DNA of 64,000 nt. Source: Rhizophlyctis rosea. Lineage: Eukaryota; Chytridiomycota; Chytridiomycetes; Rhizophlyctidales; Rhizophlyctidaceae. The stretch's first letter is position 1. Every line of letters begins with the position of its first letter. Positions 1 to 10,410 of this stretch are shown in pieces. The DNA lies in NCBI GenBank assembly GCA_027596075.1, contig JADGJC010000022.1:62001-126000 (forward strand), given 5' to 3'. The notes under the pieces are model-generated. The model saw nothing but the letters and a program-made list of their open reading frames with translations, made no database searches and was not told the origin of the DNA. Both the position numbers and the translations under genes were made by a program.

Positions 1-3000
1 TCCAGCATGTCCTTCAAATGTTGTGGTGCACGGACCCCACGCATCAGGACCTTTTAACACCCGTGGAGCCCCGAGAGCATCATTGGAATCATGGTATGCA
101 CGGTATAAAGCAGAAGTCCGCGGGCAGAACGGAAGAGCAGAGTGATACACGTGAAGCGGAGCGCCACCATGGGACGATAAAGCCGGGTAAAAGTCTCGAA
201 GGAGGCGTTCGCAGTCATGTGCCAGATCACGGATGGCGTCGTAGGGCGTGTGCGTAACTGGAGGGATGTATGGCAACGAAGGTGATTGTGGAAGTGAGGT
301 TTTCAAGGAGAGAGTCTTTAGGGGGTTCCACTTCGGACGCACACTTCGTTTCCACCATGGCTGTTTTCTTCCGTTTGTTACTACTGGAGTTGGCTGTTGT
401 ACTGGTGTGGGATCGGGCGGAGCCGTCAATCGTTTCATTTCATCGCACCATTGTTGGAGTTGACGAGTTGCGTGCATTGCTTCGGCGGTATCTCCGATTG
501 CACTCATTACTTCGACCCAGTTTAGGAGTTTCTCAGTGGTGATCTGATGTACTCGGTCACACACGTCCTCCTGATTTTCCAATTGCGATTCTTTCATTCC
601 ATCGATGGAGGATGTAAGATGGGATATGAAGAATCTACAAGCGTAGACAATAGATGGCGGGAGACGCTTGATTACGGGCGTTCGATCGTCAGGTAGGAGG
701 GTATCAACGTCCAGGTTGCAGATGTTATACCGCAAAGAGGAGGACATTATGTCCAAGCATCGGATCGCAAGAGTTCGGTTGACGCTCCGTGGGCAGACTT
801 GGTGGAGTGGCTCTGTGCAACGCTCTGGATCGGTCAAGAAGTCTACAACGGATTTGTGTATCACTTGAACTTTGCCGTCGATGGTTTCTGTTTCGGGAGA
901 AGACCATAAGTCCATGCCCAAAACTGAAAGTGTCCATCATTCATTCTTACCAAGAAGAGATTTCAACCTCAACAACTGCCTACTAACAGTATCAATCCCC
1001 AATCCCAACAACTCCGCCAACCCCTCCTTACTCAACGAGTCCTTCGCGACAGCAATCGTACTCAAAACATCCTTCAAATATCGTCGACTCTCTTCCCCAA
1101 CGCCGTCAAACGCGTTCTTTAAAGCTCGTTCATAAAGCACGTCCATTTTGTGCTCATCCAAAACTATTCGTTCGCTTTCCAGAGCGTCCAGCAAACTTAG
1201 AGGAGTCTCGGATGTTTCCAATTGCTCTTTCACTAGCCGGAGCCAGAGGAAGAGCCCGTTTGATTTGTTGACGAGGCGTTGTGAGAGGGTGGGGATGTCG
1301 AGGGGTATTTCGAGGCGGTTGGAGACTTTTTCGAGACAGGATGTGGCGTAGATGGCAAGGTCCTTAAAGATCATACGTCATTTTAGAACGATGGGAACAC
1401 AATCATTGATGTGTTGTCTTACTTGCTGGTTTGTCGTACTGGATAGCTCAATCTGTTTGATTCGCGCGAATGGTTGCAGTGCGTCCTGTTGAGGTGTGTA
1501 AGTATTTTATTCTACGGAAACATGCGCGGTGGACGATTTACCTTGATATCACCTTCAGGACGAGACGTCACCATCACTTTCACAAACCTCGGCAATGCCG
1601 ACACTTCATTTTCGATCACGCCAAGTAAGTCTTTCCGCGTCTGTGAAGTGGGCTCGCCGCATTCGTCCAACGCATCCAACAACAGTACCACCGTGGGAGT
1701 ATCTTCATCGAGGGCTTCCAACGGCTTCGCAATCAACTCGTCAAAACGGATCATTGGTGCCATGTCAACCACACCGGGATCAGACCGGAGCACATCCAGT
1801 AGTTGCTCCTGAATGCCCGGGTGCCAGCGAGAAAGGTGGTATGCGATGGTGTTGATCAGGTTTCCAGCATCATTTCGGTCCGAGTGGTCGTGTTTGCAGA
1901 AAAACTGAGGGGTGGTCCTTATTGGTGGGATTGTACCAATGCGGCGTCTTGGCATGTGTGGTACGTACCCAACCACCCAAAACACCGCTCCGCTTCAGCT
2001 CAGCATGCACCGTGGCAGCAACCACACTCTTTCCAGCCCCAGCAACGCCCATAAGCCACAGCGCTCTGCAATCGTCGTCCTCGATCCAGTTCCTGATATC
2101 ATCCATCAACCACTCTCGAGTCTTTCCCTCGCGCACATACACAAGCTTGCGGATCTCGGAATCCATGTCAATAGCCTGCAACCATCCACGTAACTGCTGG
2201 TCAGCACTTGAGGCTTCAGCCTCGAACAAGTCGCCTTGACTTGGGAGGCGGGTGGAAAGAGGGGAATTAGGCGAAGATGTTGGGGATAGCGGTGGTGTGG
2301 GAAATGCATCTGGCTCGTTGATCATTGTTTCTAGTTCGCGTGTGAGTAAGACGGCAAGTTCGTCCATTGATGTGTTCCATGCGGCGTCATCTTGTGAAGA
2401 TGGGCGGGTAAGGTCCTGGCCGGGCAGGGGTTAATCGTTAATCAGTAAGGGACAGCAAAATACTCTGCCTACGTAATACAACAATCCAGCGGTCATGATC
2501 GCAGATGCCTCAAATGGTCCTTCGTCCAGTCTGATCGGAACTGTGCGCTTGTTTTGGTCTGTGGCAAATGAGAGTTCTCTTCGGCAATTCTGAGATTGCT
2601 GTCCAACGCAATTGATAACATGTAAACAAAGTAGTGGTAATGCAAGCGTAACAATCGACATCATGCACATGCCTCGTAATGAATGCTTAAACATGGACAT
2701 AGAAGAGCAGAGCACTTGACGCCTCGCGCCATCATCAAGTAAATGTTTCCCCGCATTTTAGCAACATCTGTCCACACTTTGAACCCGCGAGCAGTAAGTG
2801 CGTCCCGCACTCGTAGAACAACGTGCCGGTTTGACCATCTGGGTATGACTTTGTCAATTTTGAAGTGTATGGAGGATGAATTCGTATGGAACGAGGCATA
2901 CGAGTAGCTCAACATTAAGTGAAAAGCGAAGCCATCCGGAAGCGGCGGATGATTGTTATATCTCGCAAGGGCTTCCCTGGCGACATCGGCCAATCGCATG

Positions 3001-3014
3001 CTGCGGTCCGCCAT
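1..3014 (-). CDS. TIR-NACHT-WD40 STAND receptor (NLR-like), 3' end cut by window
   Basis: Predicted signal-transducing NTPase of the NLR/STAND class. Eight exons join in frame: 3014-2902, 2838-2673, 2598-2473, 2415-1969, 1904-1542, 1485-1423, 1362-951 and 887-1, giving 859 visible codons. Residues about 30-140 form a TIR domain (LSYSW at the start, GFKVWTDV, then YEQSQNCRRE). Glu101 in that last motif sits where NAD-cleaving TIRs keep their catalytic Glu. NACHT follows, with Walker A GVAGAGKS at about 258-265 and Walker B VVLLLDALDEC at about 356-366, then a winged-helix-like part with the motif HKSVVDFLTD. The last visible residues (TTFEGHAG) look like the start of a WD40 repeat that continues off the window. 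The second intron uses a GC donor. The start is the first ATG giving a TIR; an upstream exon is possible. By family analogy, ligand sensing by the propeller would trigger TIR NADase activity. That function is inferred. Confidence 0.85.
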
Positions 3015-3529
3015 GGTCGATGTAGAGGAAGAGGGTATATTTCCACGGCAATTCCTGTTTATTCAGGCACGATGAAAGTATTGAGAGTTTTAGAATGCAA
3101 AGGAATTTCCGAAAGGGAGGCGGGAAAGGGTTGCAGTGGCCATCATGATAATGCAGCCCTGATGCTTTGTGTTCCTGTCGGCAGTCATCTCGGTTGAGAG
3201 GAAGGGAGGCATCTCTCAAAATCAACATCCCACCTGCCGAACCCCCGCCCACGTTTGTCGCACCAGGTGGTTGCCGCTGCGCAGCAGCAGCAGGTTGTGA
3301 AGCTCCGAACGCCCAACACGCGCGCCCTCCTTCAGGCTCTGGCGTAGCACAAAGTCTTCGGGCAGACCACAGCATTTGGCTTGGCAAAACATCTTTATTT
3401 ACGGACAGTGTCCCAAATGCCCCTCGTCCAGCCCTGCGCGAAACAAAGTTTGATTCCCAACCAGCCCAAATCTGACACTAATTCCTCGTGTAGTTGAACC
3501 TCGTAGTATCACCATTGTACATATAGATC
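3015..3529. promoter_or_regulatory. Divergent intergenic region
   Basis: This 515-bp stretch separates the divergently transcribed TIR-NACHT-WD40 and acetyltransferase genes and must hold both promoters. I see no clear TATA box or repeat. Open frames crossing it show no family motif. Confidence 0.4.
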
Positions 3530-4609
3530 ATGTTGGGACTAGAAAACGCCGTTTGGGAGGTTTCCACCAATGCAAAGCCCACCGTTCATCGTGCCACTCC
3601 CGAGCAAATCCGTCAAGCATGGAAAAACAACTATGCCTCTTGGGGTGCACCCGACCTCCTCATCGATCAGTACATCGAGCGCGAAACACTCCTGGGCAAC
3701 ACCGACTTCGCTCGAGACCGCGAAACGTGGGTCCTCGTCCCCCCCAACGCTCCATCCCACACGCTCTCCTTCCTTGCCGCATGCGAGACCTACAGGCGGC
3801 CCATGTTGATTGGGGACGGGAAAAAGGGACTACGCGAAGGGGTTTGCGTGAGCATCGCGTCGGTGTTCACGCCCAAGCCGTACCGGGGGAGGGGCTACGC
3901 CGGATACCTGTTGGAGGAGGTTATGCAGATGATCAAGCAGGATGACATTGTTCTGGCGTCAACATTGTACTCTGAGGTGGGGAAGACATACTATGGAAAG
4001 TTTGGTTGGGACTATGCGCCATCCTACGTCGGTACAATTTCGGTGGACCATGATTTAGATCTCGAGGACTTCCCATCCCCTCCCCTCCACACCCTTACCG
4101 CATCCGACATCCCAGAACTCGTCCACCACGAAGTCGATCACTTGAAAGACGACTTGAAGAACACCAACTTCCCCACCTTTGTCGTCCTTCCTACCGTTGA
4201 ATCCATCCAGTGGATGCACACCTGCGCCGACTTTTACGCCCAAAAGGTCGCCAAACTTGATACCCCACCCTCCAAACTCGGCGTTTCCCTCTCCAATGGC
4301 GATTTCATCGTCTGGCAGCATGACTGGGTTGAGAAGAAGATCATGGTGCTCAGATTGCGTGCCTCGTCCGGGTTGGAAGCCCACGCTTTGTTGGATGCAG
4401 CTATTGCGGAAGCGCAAGACTGGGGAATGAAGAAGGTTGTGGTTTGGAACCCTACTAGGATCGTTGCTAGCGCGTTAGGGGAGGGCATAATGAAGGTGCA
4501 GGAAAGGGAGGATGACGATTCATTGTCTGCTGTTTGGTATAGAGAGGAGTTTCACGAAGGCGGGGAATACCCAACGTGGGTAATCAATGAAAAGTATGCT
4601 TGGGTTTGA
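3530..4609 (+). CDS. LYC1-like lysine N-acetyltransferase (GNAT fold)
   Basis: Single-exon gene of 359 residues. The central part carries the GNAT acetyl-CoA loop (PYRGRGYAGYLLEE, residues 117-130), and the C-terminal half resembles the second GNAT-like domain of yeast LYC1. LYC1 proteins acetylate the epsilon-amino group of lysine in the first step of a lysine breakdown route, and this is the best match for both length and layout. The N-terminal ATPEQIRQAWKNNYASWG block is typical of the family. The start at 3530 is the first ATG and lies just after a short AT-rich stretch. The substrate is inferred and another amine acceptor is possible. Confidence 0.75.
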   Translation: MLGLENAVWEVSTNAKPTVHRATPEQIRQAWKNNYASWGAPDLLIDQYIERETLLGNTDFARDRETWVLVPPNAPSHTLSFLAACETYRRPMLIGDGKKGLREGVCVSIASVFTPKPYRGRGYAGYLLEEVMQMIKQDDIVLASTLYSEVGKTYYGKFGWDYAPSYVGTISVDHDLDLEDFPSPPLHTLTASDIPELVHHEVDHLKDDLKNTNFPTFVVLPTVESIQWMHTCADFYAQKVAKLDTPPSKLGVSLSNGDFIVWQHDWVEKKIMVLRLRASSGLEAHALLDAAIAEAQDWGMKKVVVWNPTRIVASALGEGIMKVQEREDDDSLSAVWYREEFHEGGEYPTWVINEKYAWV

Positions 4610-4631
4610 TAAATAGCGCACAATCTTGTAA

Positions 4632-4645
4632 CCCCCCCCCCCCCC
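4632..4645 (+). repeat. Poly-C homopolymer run (14 C)
   Basis: Fourteen consecutive C bases follow shortly after the acetyltransferase stop codon, in the gap between two convergent genes. Its length may vary between isolates or be a sequencing artefact. Confidence 0.8.
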
Positions 4646-4740
4646 GCCAAAAATAGTTTTTTGTAAATATACCGTAGTATTGCAGACCGAGCAGTTATAT
4701 ACATCAGACAAAAGCGCTTATTCTAATGGCTGTTGCACAC

Positions 4741-5059
4741 TCATTCCTTCCCCACCTTCCCAACCACTCCCCTGCCACTCGGGTCATTTGGAGGGTGAAC
4801 TACTTGATCCGTCTTTGCCCACTCGCCTTTATCTGGCTTCTCTTGATTGACATAGGCCTGAACTTCCCTTAAACTGAGCTCCGGGCTGTTGCTGCCGTGA
4901 AAGACGTGCGAATTGTTGGGCTCGTGGCCAAGATGGCCGGCGGCCTCCTCGCGGCTGGGGGGATGCGGGTGAGATTTCGGAACACCTTTGTGTAAGACAG
5001 ATGTTGGTAAGTTCATTGAAAGCATGCGGAAAGTGCTGAATACGCATACCAGAAGGCAT
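4741..5059 (-). CDS. Small hydrophilic orphan protein (84 aa)
   Basis: Two exons (5059-5050 and 4985-4741) join across a 64-nt intron with GTATGC donor and AAAG acceptor, giving 84 residues starting MPSGVPKSH. The product is highly hydrophilic and rich in His, Pro, Gly and Glu, with a central block NNSHVFHGSNSPELSLREVQAY that looks structured. I recognise no family. An alternative reading starts inside the intron at 5025 and would replace the first four residues; the spliced form has the cleaner start. No signal peptide or membrane segment is visible. The 5' flank carries three tandem 25-mers. Confidence 0.5.
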
Positions 5060-5081
5060 TTTTGGGAGGATCTAAAAATTC

Positions 5082-5152
5082 GGTTGTGAAGTGGTGGTAA
5101 TGATTTGGTTGTGAAGTGGTGGTAATAATTTGGTTGTGAAGGGTGGTGATTT
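5082..5152. repeat. Three tandem copies of a ~25-bp unit
   Basis: The unit GGTTGTGAAGTGGTGGTAAT plus five bases repeats at 5082-5106, 5107-5131 and, shortened, 5132-5152. It sits 23 bp upstream of the ATG of the minus-strand orphan gene, so it is probably in its 5' UTR or core promoter. Confidence 0.8.
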
Positions 5153-5785
5153 GCAACGATGCCGAGTGATGATTCAGTGTTTTGATGTGTATGTGAGTAG
5201 GTCTGGGGGTGAGGATGTTAGTGGCCTTTTTATGCATTCACGTAAACATCTCTACCTAGCATCCAGCGTAGGTAGTTGGAATGTCTTTGATCATTCGCTA
5301 TGTATTGCGTCATTGAGTGCAGGACGACCCCATGATGAGATGATCCCTTGAACCCTTACTCCCAATCACTTGTTTACGCTTACACAATCCAGGCCAGGCT
5401 GGCTCGTCACGTGACTGACAAGTTGGCTCCAAAGTTCAAACGCAATCCCAGTTGCACCCTGTTGCCCGCTCCAGCTCAGGCCAAAGTCCTCACAGTTGTG
5501 CTATTTTTGACATTTTGACAGGTCTAAATCTGTAAAAGGGACTTTGAAATCCGGATAAGTGAGTAACCTCATGAGAGTGACGAATTTCGTGAGACAACGA
5601 GCGCTCCTTCTTGCGAATCATAGAACTTCGTCCCGTCAGATTGTAGATCACTCTTTCTGACGTGGAGAGCCTGATGGAGGAGCTTCAGCTGTTTCCAACT
5701 GGCATGCCGCCTCTCAGTCGAAAGCTACTGAGCCAACTGACGATTTTGTATTTACAATCTTTCCACTCAATTACAGTCACTTACA
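5153..5785. other. Intergenic, no gene seen
   Basis: Divergent region between the small orphan gene and HNT1. Short frames here show no family motif. It probably holds both promoters. Confidence 0.4.
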
Positions 5786-6774
5786 ATGACTACGAACGCC
5801 AACTGCATCTTCTGCAAGGTACTTGCTCCGTCAATTGCCGATATGCAAACCACATATTGATCTTGAACTTTTCACAGATTATCAAGGTGCCCTGAAGAGC
5901 CTGGTCATAACCACGATTCCCGATTGAGTGCTGATAGTCTCGTAGGGGGCCATCCCTTCCCTGAAAATCGCGGAAACTGAGCTGTCATACGCGTTCATGG
6001 ACATTGGACCCTTGTCAAAAGGCCATGTACGTCGTGATCCGTTGCAATATCGTGTACTATGCCCCCTAACAGCATTACTTGCAGGCGGTAAGCAATTGCG
6101 TGTCATGGAACAAGGTGCTGCTGTAGATTGACGGAACATCTATGTTCGTGGGAAAATAGCTTGTGATTCCGAAAGGTATGCACGATCACCCCTCGCTATT
6201 GCTATTGAGGGAGATCAGCTCACTTACATTTCCAAAAGCCCACTCCCAATACTTCCACGAGGTGGATGACAAGTCCCTCGCCGACCTTCTTCCTTTCGCG
6301 AAGAGAGTCGCAAAAGCGATCGGTCCTGAACAATACAATGTTCTTCAGGTATGGCTGTATTTCGCGAGTGTTCTGTCCATGGTCCATATTAACTTATGCA
6401 CGTATGCAGAACAACGGCCGCCTTGCAAGTAAGTGAACGGATTTAGTTGAAAAGCCAATGACCAGACACCAAATCCACCTCCACTCATGACTCGCTGCGC
6501 CTGTAGACCAAGCGGGTGAGTATCATCTGGGAACCCTTGTGCAATCCTCAGATTTGGTACTGACAATTTTGCAATAGTTGACCATGTCCACTTCCACATC
6601 ATGTAATGTTTCAACCAGTCGATGGTCGGAGCCTAGCGGAAACTAATAGCCAACCTTTTGTGCAGTCCGAAGCCAAACACCGAGGAGGGTTTGGGCATCA
6701 CTTGGCGGCCTCAGACACTGGAGAGGGCGGAACTGGAGAAGCTCCACCAGGAGATCGTTGAGCGGTTCGAATGA
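5786..6774 (+). CDS. HNT1: Histidine-triad nucleotide-binding protein (adenosine monophosphoramidase)
   Basis: Hint/HIT hydrolase that cleaves AMP-lysine and other nucleoside phosphoramidates. Ten exons sum to 414 nt (137 aa): 5786-5818, 5878-5886, 5946-6026, 6085-6087, 6160-6175, 6239-6348, 6410-6428, 6507-6515, 6578-6602 and 6666-6774. The protein shows the family landmarks in order: NCIFCKIIKG at the N terminus, FMDIGPLSKGHALVIPK, LQNNGR, the triad HVHFH (residues 96-100) and a C-terminal GLGITW block. Length and sequence are close to yeast HNT1. The gene structure is the oddity: two 9-nt exons and one 3-nt exon (GCG) that supplies the Ala of the conserved GHALVIPK motif. Confidence 0.92.
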
Positions 6775-7000
6775 TTGGGCATCGAGAAGGATGCTATTCA
6801 GCGATAATGACTCAACGGTTGCCTGTTGCTCTTCAGTTCTGCTAAGGCCTTGACCCTACATATCTCAAAAAGATGCTCATTATTGCGTTTCCAACTATTA
6901 CTGCGTGTAAGCTAAGACTAATGGTATACAATTTGCAAAAAGAAGAATTACCCTATATAATTTACTGTTCTATTTCTAAGTGTACTTGAGGTTCTCAACA

Positions 7001-9763
7001 TTATTGTCCTGGGCGAGGCTTGACGGCCGATTGTCTTGTCCCAGGTGGATCGCGACCATACCCATCTTTTCTATAATGATCCATGTTGATCACCGCAGGC
7101 GGTCCACTTGTGTAGGCACTTCCCGCACTTCTTTCCCTCTCATTGAACCCCACCCGCCGTTCCCGGTCTCTGCCCCTCCCATCCCTCCTCCCATCTTGTT
7201 GATAGTACAGGTTCGCCTCCGACAGATCCCCGGTACCCCCAACAATAGCCATTGGCATGGCTTGCTTGTCTGAAAACAATGATGGTCGTCGTCGGTCCAT
7301 TCCCGGGATGGTGGCTTCAGACGCGCGTTTACTTCGGTTACCGGGGAAGAGCGGTGTAGTGGATATCGTAGACGGAATAGGTTCTCTTCCCCTACTGCTC
7401 CCACTCCCTTCACTTCGGCTCCTCGTTTGCCCACCCCTAGACCCGGCACTCCCTGACCGTCCCCGTCGGAACCCAACCCACCAGTTTCCACCCATGCAGT
7501 CGTAGTCCTCTAGTGTCTCCTTCCATTCACGTATCAAGGCGCGGGAGAAGAAGACAATAAACAGTTGGATGCCGCCGAAGGATAGGAGGATGTCTGCAAT
7601 GATCATGCGCCAGAGAGGGGGGACTGCAGACGCGATGACATCACTGCATTTGTCCAGTGAATTGCCTGTAGCGACACACCAGAGCCAGTTGGCGAAAGGT
7701 GTTCCTTCGTTGGGCAGGGTTTGTGTGAAGATATTGTTGAGTTGTCGGCCGCCGTGATAGTGGAAAGACTGATAAAGCGAATGCGAATTAGTTTTGGACC
7801 CCTTCAATGATTGAAGTTCAAGAGTGACATCACTTACATAGTAACAAAGCAAAATCACCATCTTTCCAACTGACAGCAGCAAAATTCGCCACTGCACCGC
7901 CGCAACACCGACAATCTTCACCGCCGCATCCCGTTTCCTCTGCTCCCTATCCAATCTCCTGTTCTCATCCTCGAGTCCATACGTCCCCAAATAAGGCTGC
8001 ATATCATTCACAGAATACTGCCCTCCAATCGCCGAAGAATGAATATTCCCAGAATACCCATTCCCAGAATACTGCATCCCATTCCCCGAATACTGCATCC
8101 CATTCCCTGAATACTGCGGTCCCCCTCCTCCCGAATACTGCCTCCCACTCCCAGAAAACTCCCCACCACTACTCGAATACTGCTGTCCAGAATACTGCCT
8201 TCCCGGCCCCGGAAACTGGAAACCCGTCCCAGAATACTGCCCGGGCGAAATGCCACCACCATTGACGGACCCGCCGTTAACAGAGTACTGCAACCCCGAT
8301 CCAGACCATCGCCGAGTGTGACCGCCATTGCCACTCCATTCTGGGCCAGCTTCGGAGTTTCGCTTGCTGATGACGGATTTGGCGCGCATGATCCAGATTG
8401 TTGTGAAGAGGTGGACGAACATTGCGGGACCGAGGACGCAGACCATGGGCCAGAAGAGGAGGGCGCCGGACCATTCGGGGGAGACGAGGCAGAGGGTGCC
8501 GAATGTGTATTTGATGGAGTGTTTGAGATATGCAATTATGACGGGGATGGCGGGTCCGATCCAGCAGAAGATGTGGACCAAGATGTAGTACCGTGAGATG
8601 ACTTGGGATTGCCAGACCGTTTGCTACATGTGATGAAACCCAGTTAGAAGCACATTTCATAGAAAAAAATGATATGAATTCTTACCAAATGCAAATTGAT
8701 AATGATGATAATTTCCCAACAAGCCAAACAAATACTCGTGTAATGCACCATAATCCCCTGGATCGCACACCAAACATTGTTCGTCTGATCGGACTGTCTA
8801 ATATTATCCACACACGACAAGTTGGTGCCATTATGAACTGGCCGCGCAATGCTGCTAACCTGCCACAGGAACATAGTGATACTGAAGAAGAGGATGATGA
8901 TGCGGGGATGGACACGCTTGTCGGGCAGAACAAGGTAGCTGATGAGCACCACCAGACTGAAGAAGACGGAGATGATGCGGATGGCAAAGGATGATGTGAT
9001 GATTGTGTCGATGCGTCCGGGGGGGTAGAAGTAGGCTGCCGCTGGGCAAGGGAGGCAGCACGCGTATCCTTCAATGCAGCGCATGCTTGTGTCCCCTGAT
9101 TGGTAGTTGGCCGGCATCGGTAATAAGGGTGCAGGACAGGTGATGGTATGATTGAGAGGGACCGCAGGTGCTGCAGGGCATTGCCATGATGGATCGTTGG
9201 AGCTGATGAATGTGCAGTTCGGAAGGAAATTGCTCATGTTGATAGCGTCGAAAGTTTGTTTACAGAGATTGTTGTATTTGAAGCATGTTGTGCTGGCACA
9301 TGCTTGGGACTGTGAAGCTCTGGCAGCTGTTGTGTTACCTGAAAGCAAGATATTGATTTCCTGATCTAAGTGAGAAAATCCAATGACTGCGACATACCAG
9401 TACATCCCGGGAAGGCAGATATGCATTGCCACTCAAGATATGCTTGTGCGCAGGGACCATCATAATTTGACAAGACGGTGTGTACTTGGTCCTGACTGAT
9501 TTTGCCCATCTGGACCTCCTTTGAATTCCAATCTGATCCCGGCACCTTTGTAGTGTTAACTGACAGCACCCATTGCGAGCAGTATGTGCCATTGTATGGT
9601 ACGCAGACGGCAGACGCATTATTTGGGCCTGGGAAATTTGTTTACATCAGCCATGTTGACCCTCGAGTTGTTTGTAAACAAAACACGTACCTTGACCGCT
9701 CACGCCAACCGATACCGCAAGTAGGGTCAAGCACAGCAACCAGACCTTCTGAATTGCTTGCAT
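7001..9763 (-). CDS. Frizzled/Smoothened-like seven-transmembrane receptor
   Basis: Five exons (9763-9691, 9628-9398, 9338-8686, 8623-7838, 7768-7001) sum to 2,511 nt, 836 residues. A signal peptide (MQAIQKVWLLCLTLLAVSV) leads into a Cys-rich ectodomain with motifs such as YLEWQCISAFPGC and CIEGYACCLPCP, as in class F receptors. Hydrophobic segments 1-5 follow. Between segments 5 and 6 lies an unusually long intracellular loop (about 150 residues) made of QYSGxG/WSGxG repeats. Segments 6 and 7 (RILLLSVGKMVILLCYY, IIADILLSFGGIQLFIVFF) are followed by a basic, Arg/Ser/Gly-rich tail. The last intron is 69 nt without an in-frame stop, so its retention would leave the frame open. Ligand and coupling are unknown. 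Confidence 0.82.
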
Positions 9764-10410
9764 TTTTACACACTTTCTCACTGAATGTGCAACTTCGCAA
9801 GTTTTTGTTTTGAGGTGCTAATGAAAGTTCCAACAGGAAGCCAAAAAACGGCAGATATACGCGAATGAGGAGAAGAGCGCGAGGTAATAAAACCACCTAT
9901 CCACGAACTGTCCAGCAATCCACAAGCACACCTCCACCCTAGGGTAGCATACGGACGTCAAGCTTGAACGTGACTGGTTCAATAATAAGGGCAATGTGAG
10001 AGTGCGGCAAGTGTGCAAAACACTCAAAACGCAACTGAGTGGTTCCAATGACGGGCCACATTTCCGTGTTGGTGTCCTTTCCCTGAAACCAGTCAAAATG
10101 GACCCAACAATTTCAACCTTCCGCATCTTTCAAGGGGGGCCTGTCATCCCGAGTGTCTGGACCTGGTGGCGGTGTCTGGATGCATTGGTGGCACTTATAG
10201 AATGGGGCTTGCATCTGAATTTCTGTGTAACCGCCTCGAGCGGCGTGGCTTGGAGCATTTTGCCTGGGGTGTCCGGTCTGAATCTCATGTCCGACTTGTG
10301 TCGCGGTCGCTGCGCAATCCACCGCATTCAGTCATGCAAAACCCCAGACTCGACCATCTCCTTCTTTCCCAACCATCAACTTCCCACGCCGTCAATCATC
10401 ACACCGCAAG
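9764..10410. promoter_or_regulatory. Divergent intergenic region
   Basis: 647 bp between the Frizzled-like receptor and HUS1, which point away from each other. No gene or repeat could be supported here. Confidence 0.4.

Noticed and set aside
924..950. 27-nt intron in the TIR-NACHT gene
   Set aside because: It would be too short for a normal intron. A 63-nt intron from the same donor to the AAACAG at 888-890 is also in frame and gives an equally good protein.
4632..4645. Poly-C run as a regulatory element
   Set aside because: It lies in a 3' intergenic gap and could be a simple homopolymer or base-calling effect. Listed only as a repeat.
6027..6159. One long intron in HNT1 without the GCG micro-exon
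   Set aside because: It keeps the frame but deletes a residue from the conserved GHALVIPK motif, and the internal AG|GCG|GT flanks are textbook splice sites. Kept only as an alternative to test.
7769..7837. 69-nt stretch in the receptor gene read as coding
   Set aside because: It has no stop, but GTAAGT/ATCAG ends and the break it makes in membrane segment 6 mark it as an intron.
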